Below the pieces are notes generated by a model. It had not been told where the DNA came from. It worked only from the letters and a program-made list of their open reading frames with translations, and searched no databases. From the NCBI GenBank assembly GCA_029961685.1, contig JARWKL010000009.1, forward strand, positions 18,099,237-18,163,236: 64,000 nt of DNA. The letters are read 5' to 3'. Position numbers and translations under genes: made by a program. How positions within the stretch are numbered: the stretch's first letter is position 1; the number at the start of each line of letters is the position of its first letter. Positions 41,101-54,300 of the stretch are shown one piece after another. The stretch is from Aristolochia californica. Lineage: Eukaryota; Streptophyta; Magnoliopsida; Piperales; Aristolochiaceae.

Positions 41101-43280
41101 TTGGCCCGTTACACATCATAAATCAGTTTACAATCATCAATGATCGTTAGGTATGCCTTTTGTAAATGGGCAAAAAAATGGCTTGTTTGACTCGGTTAAA
41201 TATCCCACCGCACGTTCACTTGAGAATTTAATGAGAATTTTTTTATTCTTTTTGAAGGGTTTGGATCTATAGGTCATTTGCATCGTTAACATGTTTCAAG
41301 CATGCATATCAATTTTTTAAAGCATGTGTAGAAAAATCTTTTTCTTATCAAATGCCAACCTATTGCGGTTGTTAAACTAGTGAAATTTCCCAAACTTGGA
41401 TGACAAAAATTTTGTCTTCATTCGTGGTGAGTGAATAATTTTTTTTTACTTACGTTTGTTATTGCTTTAAATTTTCTCCAAACACAAAGTCTAAAATTTT
41501 CATTTCGTTGTCATCTATTCTCTTTTTTGTCTACAATATGAAGGAAAAAGTGAAAACTCAACTTTTGATTTAAGAAAAATGTACACGTCTAAAATGTAAA
41601 ATGCACAAATATGGAGAGAGATATTTCCAAAAAGTTTCTGTAATTTTTATTGATTTAAACCTCTTTTTAGTTTTTATATATCAGGTTTTGCAATCATCGG
41701 GAAAAGGGGAGGCGAGGGAATTTTAACTAAGTGCTAAATCCCAACCCAAAATTCATTCCTTACAAAAATATGGCCCGTTATGCATGATAAATCAGTTTAT
41801 AATCATCAATGATCGTTATGTTAGCTTTTTGTAAATGGTCAAAATAATGGCTTGTTTGACTCGGTTAAATATCCCACCGCACTTTCACTTGAGAATTCAT
41901 TGAGCGGTTTGTTATTCTATTTAAAAGGTTTGGATCCACAGGTCATTTGCATCTTTAATATGCTCCAAGCATGCATATCCATTTTTTAAAGCATGTGTAG
42001 AAAAATATCTTTCTTATCAAATTCCAATCTATTGGGGTTGTTGAACTGGTGGAATTTCCCAAACTTGGATGACAAAACTTTTGTGTTCATATGTGGTGTG
42101 TGAATAAATTTTCCTTACTTACGTTTTTTATTGCTTTAAAATTTTACAATACACAAAGTCTAAAATTTTCATTTCATTGTCAACTATTCTCTATTTTGTC
42201 TACGAGATGAAGGGAAAAGTGAAAACTCAAGTTTTAATTTAAGAAAAAATTATACATCTAAAATGGAAACGCACAATGCAAAATTATAGCGAGAGATATT
42301 TCCAAATAGTTTCTGTAATTGTAAGGGATTTAAACCTCATTTTAGTTTTTATATATCAGGTTTTGCAATCGTTGGGAAAAGGGGAGGTGAGGGAATTTTA
42401 ACCGAGTGTTGAATCCCAACCCAAAAGTCATTCCTCACAAAAATATGGCCCGTTACACATGATAAATCTGTTTACAATCATCAAAGATCGTTAGGTCAGC
42501 TTTTTGTAAATGGGCAAAATAATGGCTTGTTTGACTCGGTTAAATATCCCACCGCACGTTCACTTGGGAATTTAATGAGAAGTTTTTTATTCTTTTTGAA
42601 AGGTTTGGATCCATAGGTCATTTGCATCTTTAACATGTTTCAAGCATGTATATCCATTTTTTAAAGCTGTGTAGAAAAATCTCTTTCTTATAAAATTCCA
42701 ACCAATTGGGGTTGTTGAACTAGTGGAATTTCCCAAACTTGGATGACTAAACTTTTGTCTTCAATTGTGGTGTGTGAATAAATTTTCTTTACTTACGTTT
42801 GTTATTGCTTTAAATTTTCTCCATACACAAAGTCTAATATTTTCATTTCGTTGTCATCTATTCTCTTTTTTGTCTACGAGATGAAGGAAAAAGTGAAAAC
42901 TCAAGTGTTGATTTAAGAAAAATGTACACATCTAAAATAGAAATGCACAATGCACAAATATGGAGAGAGATATTTCCAAAAAGTTTCTGTAATTTTTAGG
43001 GATTTAAACGTCTTTTTAGTTTTTATATATCAGGTTTTGCAATCGTCGGGAAAATGGGAGGCGAGGGAATTTTAACTGAGTGTTGAATCCCAAACCAAAA
43101 GTCATTCCTTACAAAAATATGGCCCGTTATGCATGATAAATCAATTTATAATCATCAATGATCGTTAGGTCAGCTCTTTGTAAATGGGCAAAATAATGGC
43201 TTGTTTGAGTCGGTTAAATATCCCACTGCACGTTCACTTGAGAATTCAATGAGCGGTTTGTTATTCTGTGTAAAAGGTTT
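35189..43280 (+). repeat. Array block G: second copies of block F monomers
   Basis: Monomers start at 35189, 35864, 36540 (GAATCT), 37215 (TGATCC), 37891, 38562 (TGATCC), 39237, 39911, 40588, 41263 (GGATCT), 41932 and 42607. Monomers 35189 and 35864 pair with 37891 and 38562 at about 2,700 bp, sharing AACTAGGA or AACTAGGAC in the c monomers and TTTATGAAGGGTTTTGATC or its relative in the d monomers. Monomers 36540 and 37215 pair with 43281 and 43956, offset 6,741 bp (10 monomers), sharing CTATTAAGGTTGTTGAACG and TCTCCATGCACAAAG. Confidence 0.84.
40588..41262 (+). repeat. Recombinant monomer: fusion of two neighbouring monomer types
   Basis: The 5' part matches monomer 30462 (GAAAGATCTC, CTCCAGACACAAAG, GAAGGAAAAAGTG). 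The 3' part matches the next monomer, 31137 (CTCATGTTTTGATTTAAG, ATGGAAACGCACAATGG, AAAATGTTTATGTAATTTTA). The switch falls between GAAGGAAAAAG (40866-40876) and CATGTTTTG (from 40884). Consistently, the offset to the sister region drops from about 10,126 bp before it to 9,452 bp after it, a loss of exactly one monomer. Confidence 0.82.
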
Positions 43281-46200
43281 GGATCAATAGGTCATTTGCA
43301 TCTTTAACATGTTCCAAGCATGCATATCCATTTTTGAAAGCTTGTGTAGAAAGATCTCTTTCTTTTCAAATTCCAATCTATTAAGGTTGTTGAACGAGTG
43401 GAATTTCCAAAACTTGGATGACAAAACTTTTGTGTTCATTTGTGGTGTGTGAATAAGTTTTCTTTACTTATGTTTGTTATTGCTTTAAATTTTCTCCATG
43501 CACAAAGTCTAAAATTTTCATTTCGTTGTCATCTATTCTCTTTTTTGTCTACGAGATGAAGGAAAAAGTGAAAACTCAAGTTTTCATTTAAGAAAAATGT
43601 ACAGATCTAAAATGGAAATGCACAATGCACAAATATGGAGAGAGATATTTCCAAAAATTTTCAGTAATTTTTAGGGATTTAAACCACTTTTTAGTTTTTA
43701 TATATCAGGTTTTGCAATCGTCGGGAAAAGGGGAGGCGAAGGAATTTTAACTGAGTCTTCAATCCCAACCCAAAAGTTATTCCTCACAAAAATATGGCCC
43801 GTTACGCTTGGTAAATCAGTTTACAATCATCAATTATCGTTAGGTCAGGTTTTTGTAAATGGGCAAAATAATTGCTTGTTTGACTCGGTTAAATATCCCA
43901 CTGCACGTTCACTTGAGAATTTAATGAGAAGTTTTTTATTCGTTTTGAAAGGTTTTGATCCATAGGTCATTTGCATCTTTAACATGTTTCAAGCATGCAT
44001 ATCCCTTTTTTAAAGCATGTGTAGAAAAATCACTTTCTTACCAATTCCAACCTATTGTGGTTGTTGAACTAGTGGAATTTCCCAAACTTGGATGACAAAA
44101 CTTTTGTGTTCATTTATGGTGTGTGAATAAATTCTCTTTACTTACGTTTGTTATTGCTTTAAATTTTCTCCATACACAGTCTAAAATTTTCATTTCGTTG
44201 TCATCTATTCTCTTTTTTGTCTACGAGATGAAGGAAAAAGTGAAAACTCAAGTTTTGATTTGAGAAAAATGTACACATCTAAAATGGAAATGCACAATGC
44301 ACAAATATGGAGAGATATTTCCAAAAAGTTTCTGTAATTTTTTGGGATTTAAACCTCTTTTTAGTTTTTATATATCAGGTTTTGCAATCGTCGGGAAAAG
44401 GGAGGCGAGGGAATTTTAACTGAGTGTTGAATCCCAACCCAAAAGTCATTCCTTACAAGAATATGGCCCGTTACGCATGATTAATCAGTTTACAATCACC
44501 AATTATCGTTAGGTCAGCTTTTTGTAAATGGGCAAAATAATGGCTTGTTTGACTCGGTTAAATATCCCACCGCACTTTCACTTGAGAATTCATTGAGCAG
44601 TTTGTTATTCTCTTTAAAAGGTTTGGATCCATAGGTCATTTGAATCTTTAACATGTTCCAAGCATGCATATCCATTTTTTAAAGCATGTGTAGAAATATC
44701 TCTTTCTTATCAAATTCCAATCTATTGGGGTTGTTGAACTAGTGGAATTTCCCAAACTTGGATGACAAAACTTTTGTGTTCATATGTGGTGTGTGAATAA
44801 ATTTTCCTTACTTACGTTTTTTATTTCTTTAAATTTTTACCATTCACAAAGTCTAAAATTTTCATTTTGTGGTGATCTATTCTATGTTTTTTCTACGAGA
44901 TGAAGGGAAAAGTGAAAACTCAACTTTTGATTTAAGAAAAAAGTATACATCTAAAATGGAAATGCACAATGCAAAATTATAGAGAGAGATATTTCCAAAA
45001 AGTTTCTGTAATTTTTAGGGATTTAAACCTCATTTTAGTTTTTATATATCAGGTTTTGCAATCGTTGGGAAAAGGGGAGGCGAGGGAATTTTAACTGAGT
45101 GTTGAATCCCAACAAAAAAGTCATTCCTTAAAAAAATATGGCCCGTGACGCATGATAAATCAGTTTACAATCATCAATGACCGTTAGGTCAGCTTTTTTT
45201 AAATGGGCAAAAAAATGGCTTGTTTGACTCGGTTAAATATCCCACCGCACGTTCACTTGAGAATTCAATGAGCGGTTTGTTATTATTTTTAAAAGGTTTG
45301 GATCCATATGTCATTTGCATCTTTAACATATTCCAAACATGCATATCCATTTTTTAAAGCATATGTAGAAAGATCTCTTTCTTATCAAATTCCAATCTAT
45401 TGAGGTTGTTGAACTAGTGGAATTTCCCAAACTTGGATGACAAAAATTTTGTGTTCATTTGTGGTGTGTGAATAAATTTTCTTTACTTACATTTGTTATT
45501 GCTTTAAATTTTATCCATACACAAATTCTAAAATTTTCATTTCGTTGTCATCTATTCTCTATTTTGTCTACGAGATGAAGGGAAAAGTGAAAACTCAAGT
45601 TTTGATTTAAGAAAAATGTACACATCTAAAATGGAAATGCACAATGCACAAATATGGAGAGAGATATTTCCAAAAAGTTTCTGTAATTTTTAGGGATTTA
45701 AAGCTCTTTTTAGTTTTTATATATCAGGTTTTGCAATCGTCGAGAAAAGGGGAGGCGAGCGAATTTTAACTGAGAGTTGAATCCCAACCAAAAAGTCATT
45801 CGTTACAAAAATATGGCCCGTTACACTTGATAAATCAGTTTACATTCATCAATGATCGTTATGTTAGCTTTTTGTAAATGGGCAAAATAATGGCTCTTTT
45901 GACTCGGTTAAAAATCCCACCGCACGTTCACTTGATAATTTAATGAGCAACTTTTTATTCTCTTTAAAAGGTTTGGATCCATAGGTCATTTGCATCTTGA
46001 ACATGTTTCAAGCATGCATATCCATTTTTTAAAGCATGTGTAGAAATATCTCTTTCTTATGAAATTCCAAGTTATTGGGGTTGTTGTGCTAGTGGAATTT
46101 CTAAAACTTGGATGACAAAATTTTGTGCTCATTTGTGGTGTGTGAAAAAAATTTTTTTACTTACATTTTTTATGCTTTAAATTTGTTCCATACACAAACT

Positions 46201-47099
46201 CCAAAATTTTCATTTCTTTGTCACCTATTCCCTGTTTTGTCTACGAGATGAAGGGAAAAGTGAAAACTCTTGTTTTGATTTAAGAAAAAAGTATACATCT
46301 AAAATGGAAACGCACAATGGAAAATTATAGAGAGAGATATTTCCAAAAAGTTTCTTTAATTTTATGGGATTTAAACCTCTTTTTAGTTTTTATATATCAG
46401 GTTTAGCAATCGTCGGGAAAAGGGGAGGCGAGGGAATTTTAACTGAGTGTTGAATCCCAACCCAAAAGTCATTCCTCATAAAAATATGGCCCGTTACGCA
46501 TGATAAATCAGTTTACGATCATCAATGATCGTTAGGTCAGCTTTTCGTAAAAGGGCAAAATAATGGCTTGTTTGATTCGGTTAAATATCCCACCGCAGTT
46601 CACTTGAGAATTTAATGAGAATTTTTTTATTCTTTCTGAAAGGTTTGGATCCAAAGGTCATTTGCATCTTTAACATGTTCCAAGCATGCATATCCATTTT
46701 TTAAAGCATGTGTAGAAAAATCTGTTTCTTATCAAATTCCAACCTATTGGGGTTGTTGAACTAGTGGAATTTCCCAAACATGGATGACAAAACTTTTGTC
46801 TTCATTTGTGGTGTGTGAATAAATTCTCTTTACTTACGTTTGTTATTGCTTTAAATTTTCTCCATACACAAATGCTCAAATTTTCATTTCGTTGTTATCT
46901 ATTCTCTTTTTTGTCTACGAGATGAAGGATATAGTGAAAACTCAAGTTTTGATTTAAGAAAAATGAACACATCTAAAATGGAAATACACAATGCACAAAT
47001 ATGGAGAGAGATATTTTTAAAAAGTTTCTGTGATTTTTAGGCATTTAAACCTCTTTTTAGTATTTATATTTCAGGTTTTGCAATCGTCGGGAAAAGGGG
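43281..47099 (+). repeat. Array block H: monomers of mixed class
   Basis: Monomers start at 43281 (GGATCA), 43956 (TGATCC), 44625, 45300, 45975 and 46647. The class before each landmark is b, d, a, b, c, d. The first two are the distal partners of 36540 and 37215. The rest show no close duplicate that I could find by eye. Intervals are 669-675 bp, with no foreign sequence. Confidence 0.84.
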
Positions 47100-49992
47100 A
47101 GGCGAGGGAATTTTAACAGAGTGTTGAATCCCAACCCAAAAGTCATTCCTTAAAAAAATATGGCCCATTACGCATGATAAATCAGTTTACAATCTTCAAT
47201 GATCGTTAGGTCAGCTTTTTGTAAATGGGCAAAATAATGGCTAGTTTGACTCGGTTAAATATCCCACCGCACGTTCACTTGAGAATTTAATGAGAAGTTT
47301 TTTATTTTTTTTGAAAGGTTTTTATCAATAGGTCATTTGCTTCTTTAACATGTTTCAAGCATGCATATCCATTTTTTAAAGCATGTGTAGAAAAATCTCT
47401 TTCTTATCAAATTCGAACCTATTGGGGTTGTTGAACTAGTGGAATTTCCCAAACATGGATGACAAAACTTTTGTCTTCATTTGGGGTGTGTGAATACATT
47501 TTCTTTCTTTACGTTTTTTATTGCTTTAAATTTTCTCCATACACAAGCTCTAAAATTTTCATTTCGTTGTCATCTATTCTCTTTTTTGTCTACGAGATGA
47601 AGGAAAAAGTGAAAACTCAACTTTTGATTTCAGAAAAATGTACACATCTAAAATGGAAATGGACAATGCACAAATATGGAGAGAGATATTTCCAAAAAGT
47701 TTCTGTAATTTTTAGGGATTTAAACCTCTTTTTAGTTTTTATATATCAGGTTTTGCAATTGTTGGGGAAAGGGGAGGCGAGGGAATTTTAACTGAGTGTT
47801 GTATCCCAACCCAAAAGTCATTCCTTACAAAAATATGGCCCGTTACGCATGATAAATAAGTTTACAATTATCAACGATCGTTATAATGGCTTGTTTGACT
47901 CGGTTAAATATCCCACCGCACTTTCACTTGAGAATTCATTGAGCGGTTTGTTATTCTGTTTAAAAGGTTTGGATCCATAGGTCAATTGCATATTTAACAA
48001 GTTCCAAGCATGCATATCCATTTTTTAAAGCATGTGTAGAAAAATCTCTTTCTTATCAAATTCAAATCTATTGGTGTTGTTGAACTAGTGGAATTTCCCA
48101 AACTTAGATGACAAAACTTTTGTGTTCATTTGTGGTGTGTAAATAAATTTTCTTTACTTACGTTTGTTATTGCTTTAAATTTTCTCCATACACAAAGTCT
48201 TAAATTTTCATTTCGTTGTCATCTGTTCTCTTTTTTGTCTACGAGATGAAGGAAAAAGTGAAAACTCAAGTTTTGATTTAAGAAAAATGTACACATCTAA
48301 AATGGAAATGCACAATGCACAAATATGGAGAGAGATATATCCAAAACGTTTCTGTAATTTTTAGGGATTTAAACCACTTTTTAGTTTTTATATATCAGGT
48401 TTTGCAATCGTCGGGAAAAGGGGAGGCGAGGGAATTTTAACAGAGTGTTGAATCCCAACCCAAAAAGTCATTCCTTAAAAAAATATGGCCCATTACGCAT
48501 GATAAATCAGTTTACCATCATCAATGATCGTTAGGTCAGCTTTTTGTAAATGGGCAAAATAATGGCTAGTTTGACTCGGTTAAATATCCCACCGCACGTT
48601 CACTTGAGAATTTAATGAGAAGTTTTTTATTTTTTTTGAAAGGTTTTTATCAATAGGTCATTTGCTTCTTTAACATGTTTCAAGCATGCATATCCATTTT
48701 TTAAAGCCTGTGTAGAAAAATCTCTTTCTTATCAAATTTCAACCTATTGGGGTTGTTGAACTAGTGGAATTTCCCAAACTTGGATGACAAAACTTTTGTC
48801 TTCATTTGGGGTGTGTGAATACATTTTCTTTACTTACGTTTTTTATTGCTTTAAATTTTCTCCATACACAAGGTCTAAAATTTTTATTTCGTTGTCATCT
48901 ATTCTCTTTTTTGTCTACGATATGAAGGAAAAAGTGAAAACTCAACTTTTGATTTCAGAAAAATGTACACATCTAAAATGGAAATGGACAATGCACAAAT
49001 ATGGAGAGAGATATTTCCAAAAAGTTTCTGTAATTTTTAGGGATTTAAACCTCTTTTTAGTTTTTATATATCAGGTTTTGCAATTGTTGGGGAAAGGGGA
49101 GGCGAGGGAATTTTAATTGAGTGTTGATTCCCAACCCAAAAGTCATTCCTTACAAAAATGTGGCCCGTTATGCATGATAAATCAGTTTACAATCATCAAT
49201 GATCGTTAGGTCAGCTTTTTGTAAATGGGCAAAATAATGGCTTGTTTGACTCGGTTAAATATCCTGCTGCACTTTCACTTGAGAATTCATCGAGCGGTTT
49301 GTTATTCAGTTTAAAAGGTTGGGATCCATAGGTCATTTGCATCTTGAACATGTCCCAAGCATGCATATCCATTTTTTAAAGCATGTGTAGAAAAATCTCT
49401 TTCTTATCAAATTCCAATGTATTGGGGTTGTTGAACTAATGGAATTTCCCAAACTTGGATGACAAAATTTTTGTGTTCATATGTGGTGTGTGAATAAATT
49501 TTCCTTACGTTTTTTATTGCTTTAAATGTTTACTATACACAAAGTCTAAAATTTTCATTTCGTGGTCATCGGTTCTCTTTTTTGTCTACGAGATGAAAGG
49601 AAAAGTGAAAACTCAAGTTTTGATTTAAGAAAAATTTACACATCTAAAATGGAAATGCACAATGCACAATTATGGAGAGAGATATTTCCAAAAAAATTTT
49701 GTAATTTTTAGGGATTTAAACCTTTTTTTAGTTTTTATATATCAGGTTTTGCAATCGTCGAGAAAAGGGGAGGCGAGGGAATTTTAACTGAGTGTTGAAT
49801 TCCAACCCAAAAGTCATTCCTTACAAAAATATGGCCCGTTACGCATGATAAATCAGTTTACAATCTTAAATGATCGTTAGGTCAGCATTTTGTAAATGGG
49901 CAAAATAATGGCTTGTTTGAGTCGGTTAAATATCCCACCGCACGTTCACTTGAGAATTCAAAGAGCGGTTTGTTATTCTTTTTAAAAGGGTT
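47100..49992 (+). repeat. Array block I: dimer duplication, offset about 1,325 bp
   Basis: Monomers start at 47322, 47971, 48647 and 49322. The segment 47,100-47,800 recurs at about 48,430-49,120. Both copies have the decayed landmark TTATCA, a run TTTTATTTTTTTTGAAAGG, GGTCATTTGCTTC, TTTGGGGTGTGTGAATACA and TTGTTGGGGAAAGGGG. The longest open frames of the window (47459-47791 and 48784-49116, 110 codons each) lie in these two copies, because a T-to-C change in each (TTTAAG to TTTCAG) removes the usual in-frame stop. Confidence 0.88.
47322..47970 (+). repeat. Monomer with 27 bp deletion
   Basis: At about 47,882 GATCGTTA runs directly into TAATGGCTTG. The usual GGTCAGCTTTTTGTAAATGG segment and its flank are missing, and the interval is 649 bp. 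Its otherwise near-identical sister at 48647 keeps the segment, so the deletion happened after the dimer duplication. Confidence 0.88.
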
Positions 49993-51314
49993 GGATCCAT
50001 AGGTCATTTGCATCTTTAACATGTTCCAAGCGTGCATATCCATTTTTTAAAAGCATGTGTAGAAAGATCTCTTTCTTATCAAATTCCAATCTATTGAGGT
50101 TTTTGAACTAGTAGAATTTCCCAAACTTGGATAAATTTGTGGTGTGTGAATAAATTTTCTATACTTACATTTGTTATTGCTTTAAATTTTCTCCATACAC
50201 AAAGTCTAAAATTTTCATTTTGTTGTCATCTCTTCTCTTTTTTGTCTACGAGATGAAGGAAAAAGTGAAAACTCAAGTTTTGGATTTAAGAAAAATGTAC
50301 ACATCTAAAATGAAAATGCACAATGCACAAATATGGAGAGAGATATTTCCAAAAAGTTTATGTAATTTTTATGGATTTAAACCTCTTTTTAGTTTTTATA
50401 AATCAGGTTTTGCAATCGCCGAGAAAAGGGGAGGCGAGCAAATTTTAATTGAGTGTTGAATCCAAACCAAAAAGTCATTCGGTACAAAAATATGGCCCGT
50501 TACGCATGATAAATCAGTTTACAATCATCAATGATCGTTAGGTCAGCTTTTTGTAAATGGGCAAAATAATGGCTTGTTTGACTCGGTTAAATATCCCACC
50601 GCACGTTCACTTGAGAATTCAAAGAGCGGTTTGTTATTCTTTTTAAAAGGGTTGGATCCATAGGTCATTTGCATCTTTAACATGTTCCAAGCGTGCATAT
50701 CCATTTTTTAAAAGCATGTGTAGAAAGATCTCTTTCTTATCAAATATCAATCTATTGAGGTTTTTGAACTAGTAGAATTTCCCAAACTTGGATAAATTTG
50801 TGGTGTGTGAATAAATTTTCTATACTTACATTTGTTATTGCTTTAAATTTTCTCCATACACAAAGTCTAAAATTTTCATTTCGTTGTCATCTCTTCTCTT
50901 TTTTGTCTACGAGATGAAGGAAAAAGTGAAAACTCAAGTTTTGGATTTAAGAAAAATGTACACATCTAAAATGAAAATGCACAATGCACAAATATGGAGA
51001 GAGATATTTCCAAAAAGTTTATGTAATTTTTATGGATTTAAACCTCTTTTTAGTTTTTATATATCAGGTTTTGCAATCGCCGAGAAAAGGGGAGGCGAGC
51101 GAATTTTAATTGAGTGTTGAATCCAAACCAAAAAGTCATTCGGTACAAAAATATGGCCCGTTACGCATGATAAATCAGTTTACAATCATCAATGATCGTT
51201 AGGTCAGCTTTTTGTAAATGGGCAAAATAATGGCTTGTTTGACTCGGTTAAATATCCCACCGCACGTTCACTTGATAATTTAATGATCAACTTTTTATTC
51301 TCTTTAAAAGGTTT
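49993..51314 (+). repeat. Near-identical adjacent monomer pair, 661 bp period
   Basis: Monomers 49993 and 50654 are each 661 bp and share a private net 16 bp loss (TTGGATAAATTTGTGGTG, at about 50,131 and 50,792). I count about five differences over the roughly 640 bp after the landmark: two near 50,085, and one each near 50,221, 50,400 and 50,440. Shared private features also include CCAAGCGTGCATATCC, ATCGCCGAGAAAAGG and AATTCAAAGAGCGG. The copies separate near 51,270, where the second joins a c-type ending. This is the most recent duplication I can see in the window. Confidence 0.92.
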
Positions 51315-54300
51315 AGATCCATAGGTCATTTGCATCTTTAACATGTTTCAAGCACGCATATCCATTTTTTAAAGCATGGGTAGAAATATCTTTTTCTTAT
51401 CAAATTCCAAGCTATTGGGGTTGTTGTGCTAGTGGAATTTCCCAAACTTGGATGACAAAACTTTTGTGCTCATTTGCGGTGTGTGAATAAGTTTTCTTTA
51501 CTTAAGTTTGATATTGCTTTAAAATTTTCCATACAGAAACTCTAAAATTTTCATTTGATTGTCACCTATTCTCTGTTTTGTCTACGAGATGGAGGGAAAC
51601 GTGAAAACTCATGTTTTGATATAAGAAAAAAGTATACATCTAAATGGAAACGCACAATGGAAAATTATAGAGAGAGATATTTCCAAAAAGTTTCAGTAAT
51701 TTTAAGGGATATAAACCACTTTTTAGTTTTTATATATCAGGTTTTGCAATCATCGGGAAAAGGGGAGGTGAGGGAATTTTAACTGAGTGTTGAATCCCAA
51801 CCCAAAAGTCGTTCCTCACAAAAATTTGTCCCATTACGCTTGATAAATCATTTTACAATCATCAATGATCGTTAGGTCAGCTTTTTGTAAATGGGCAAAA
51901 TAATGGCTTGTTTGACTCGGTTAAATATCCCACCGCACGTTCACTTGAGAATTGAATGAGAAGTTTTTTATATTTCTTGAAAGGTTTTGATCCATAGGTG
52001 ATTTGTATCTTTAACTTGTTTCAAGCATGCATATCCATTTTTTAAAGCATGTGTAAAAAAATCTCTTTCTTATCAAATTCCAACCTATTGGGGTATTTGA
52101 ACTAGTGGAATTTCCCAAACTCGGATGACAAAACTTTTGTCTTCATTTGTGGTGTGTGAATAAATTTTCTTTACTTACGTTTTTTATTGCTTTAAATTTT
52201 CTCCATACACAAAGTCTAAAATTTTCATTTCGTTGTCATCTATTCTCTTTTTTGTCTACGAGATGAAGGAAAAAGTGAAAACTCAACTTTTGATTTCAGA
52301 AAAATGTACACATCTAAAATGCAAATGCACAATCCAGAAATATGGAGAGAGATATTTCGAAAAAGTTTCTGAAATTTTTAGGGATTTAAACCTCTTTTTT
52401 GTTTTTATATATCAGGTTTTGCAATCGTCGGGAAAAAGGGAGGCGAGGGAATTTTAACTGAGTGTTGAATCCCAACCCAAAAGTCATTCCTTACAAAAAT
52501 ATGGCTAGTTACGCATGATAAATCAGTTTACAATCATCAATGATCGTTAGGTCAGCTTTTTGTAAATGGGCAAAATAATGGATTGTTTGACTCGGTTAAA
52601 TATCCCACCGCACGTTCACTTCAGAATTCAATGAGTGGTTTGTTACTCTTTTTAAAAGGTTTGGATCGATAGGTCATTTGCATCTGTAACATGTTCCAAG
52701 CATGCGTATCCATTTTTTAAAGCATATGTAGAAAGATCTCTTTCTTATCAAATTTCAATCTATTGAGGTTGTTGAACTAGTGGAATTTCCCAAAAAAGTT
52801 TCTGTAATTTTTAGGGATTTAAACCCCTTTTTAGTTTTTATATATCAAGTTTTGCAATCGTCGAGAAAAGTCGAGGCGAGCGAATTTTAACTGAGTGTTG
52901 AATCCCAACCAAAAAGTCATTCCATACAAAAATATGGCCCGTTACGCATGATAAATCAGATTACAATCATCAATGATTGTTAGGTCAGCTTTTTGTAAAA
53001 GGGCAAAATAATGGCTTGTTCTGCTCGGTTAAATATCCCACAGCACGTTCACTTGAGAATTGAATGAGGGGTTTGTTATTCTTTTTAAAAGGTATGGATC
53101 CATAGGTCATTTTCATCTTTAATATGTTTCAAGCATGCATATCCATTTCTTAAAGCATGTGTAGAAATATCTCCTTCTTATCAAATTCCAAGCTATTGGC
53201 GTTGTCGTGCTAGGGGAATTTCCCAAACTTGGATGACAAAAGTTTTGTGCTCATTTGTGGTGTGTGAATAAATTTTCTTTACTTACGTTTTTTATTGCTT
53301 TAAATTTTTTCCATACACAAACTCTAAAATTTTCATTTCGTTGTCACCTATTCTTTGGTTTGTCGACGAGATGAAGGGAAAAGTGGAAACTCATGTTTTA
53401 ATTTAAGAAAAAAGTATACATCTAAAATGGAAACGCACAATGGAAAATTATAGAGAGAGATATTTTCAAAAAGTTTCTATAATTTTACGGGATTTAAACC
53501 TCTTTTTAGTTTTTATATATCAGGTTTTGCAATCGTCGGGAAAAGGGGAGGCGAGGGAATTTTAACTGAGTGTTGAATCCCAACCCAAAAGTCATTCCTT
53601 ACAAAAATATGGGCCATTACACATGATAAATCAGTTTACAATCATCAATGATCATTAGGTCAACTTTTTGTAAATGGACAAAATAATGGCTTGTTTGACA
53701 CGGTTAAATACCCCCCCGCACGTTCACTTGAGAATTTAATGAGAAGTTTTTTATTCTTTTTGAAAGGTTTGGATCCATAGGTCATTTGCATCTTTAACAT
53801 GTTTCAAGCATGCATATCCATTTTTTAAAGCAAGGGTAGAAAAATCTCTTTCTTATCATATTCCAACCTATTGGGGTAGTTAAACTAGTGGAATTTCCCA
53901 AACTTGGATGACAAAACTTTTGTCATCATTTGTGGTGCATGAATAAATTTTCTTTACTTACGTTTGTTATTGCTTTAAATTTTCTCCATACACAAAGTCT
54001 AAAATTTTCATTTCGTTGTCATCTATTCTCTTTTTTGTCTACGAGATGAAGGAAAAAGTGAAAACTCAAGTTTTGATTTAAGAAAAATGTACAAATCTAA
54101 AATGGAAATGCACAATGCACAAATATGGAGAGAGATATTTCCAAAAAGTTTCTGTAATTTTTAGGGATTTAAACCACTTTTTAGTTTTTATATACCATGT
54201 TTTTCAATCGTCGAGAAAAGGGGAGGCGAGAGAATTTTAACTGAGTGTTGAATCCCAACCAAAAAGTCATTCGTTACAAAAATATGGCCCGTTACGCATG

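Noticed and set aside
47459..47791. Open reading frame of 110 codons, with a near-copy at 48784-49116
   Set aside because: The frame is the ordinary monomer with one usual stop codon changed. Other monomers have stops or frameshifts at the same place, it ends inside the polypurine box, and the protein matches no family I know. The two copies are alike because the DNA was recently duplicated.
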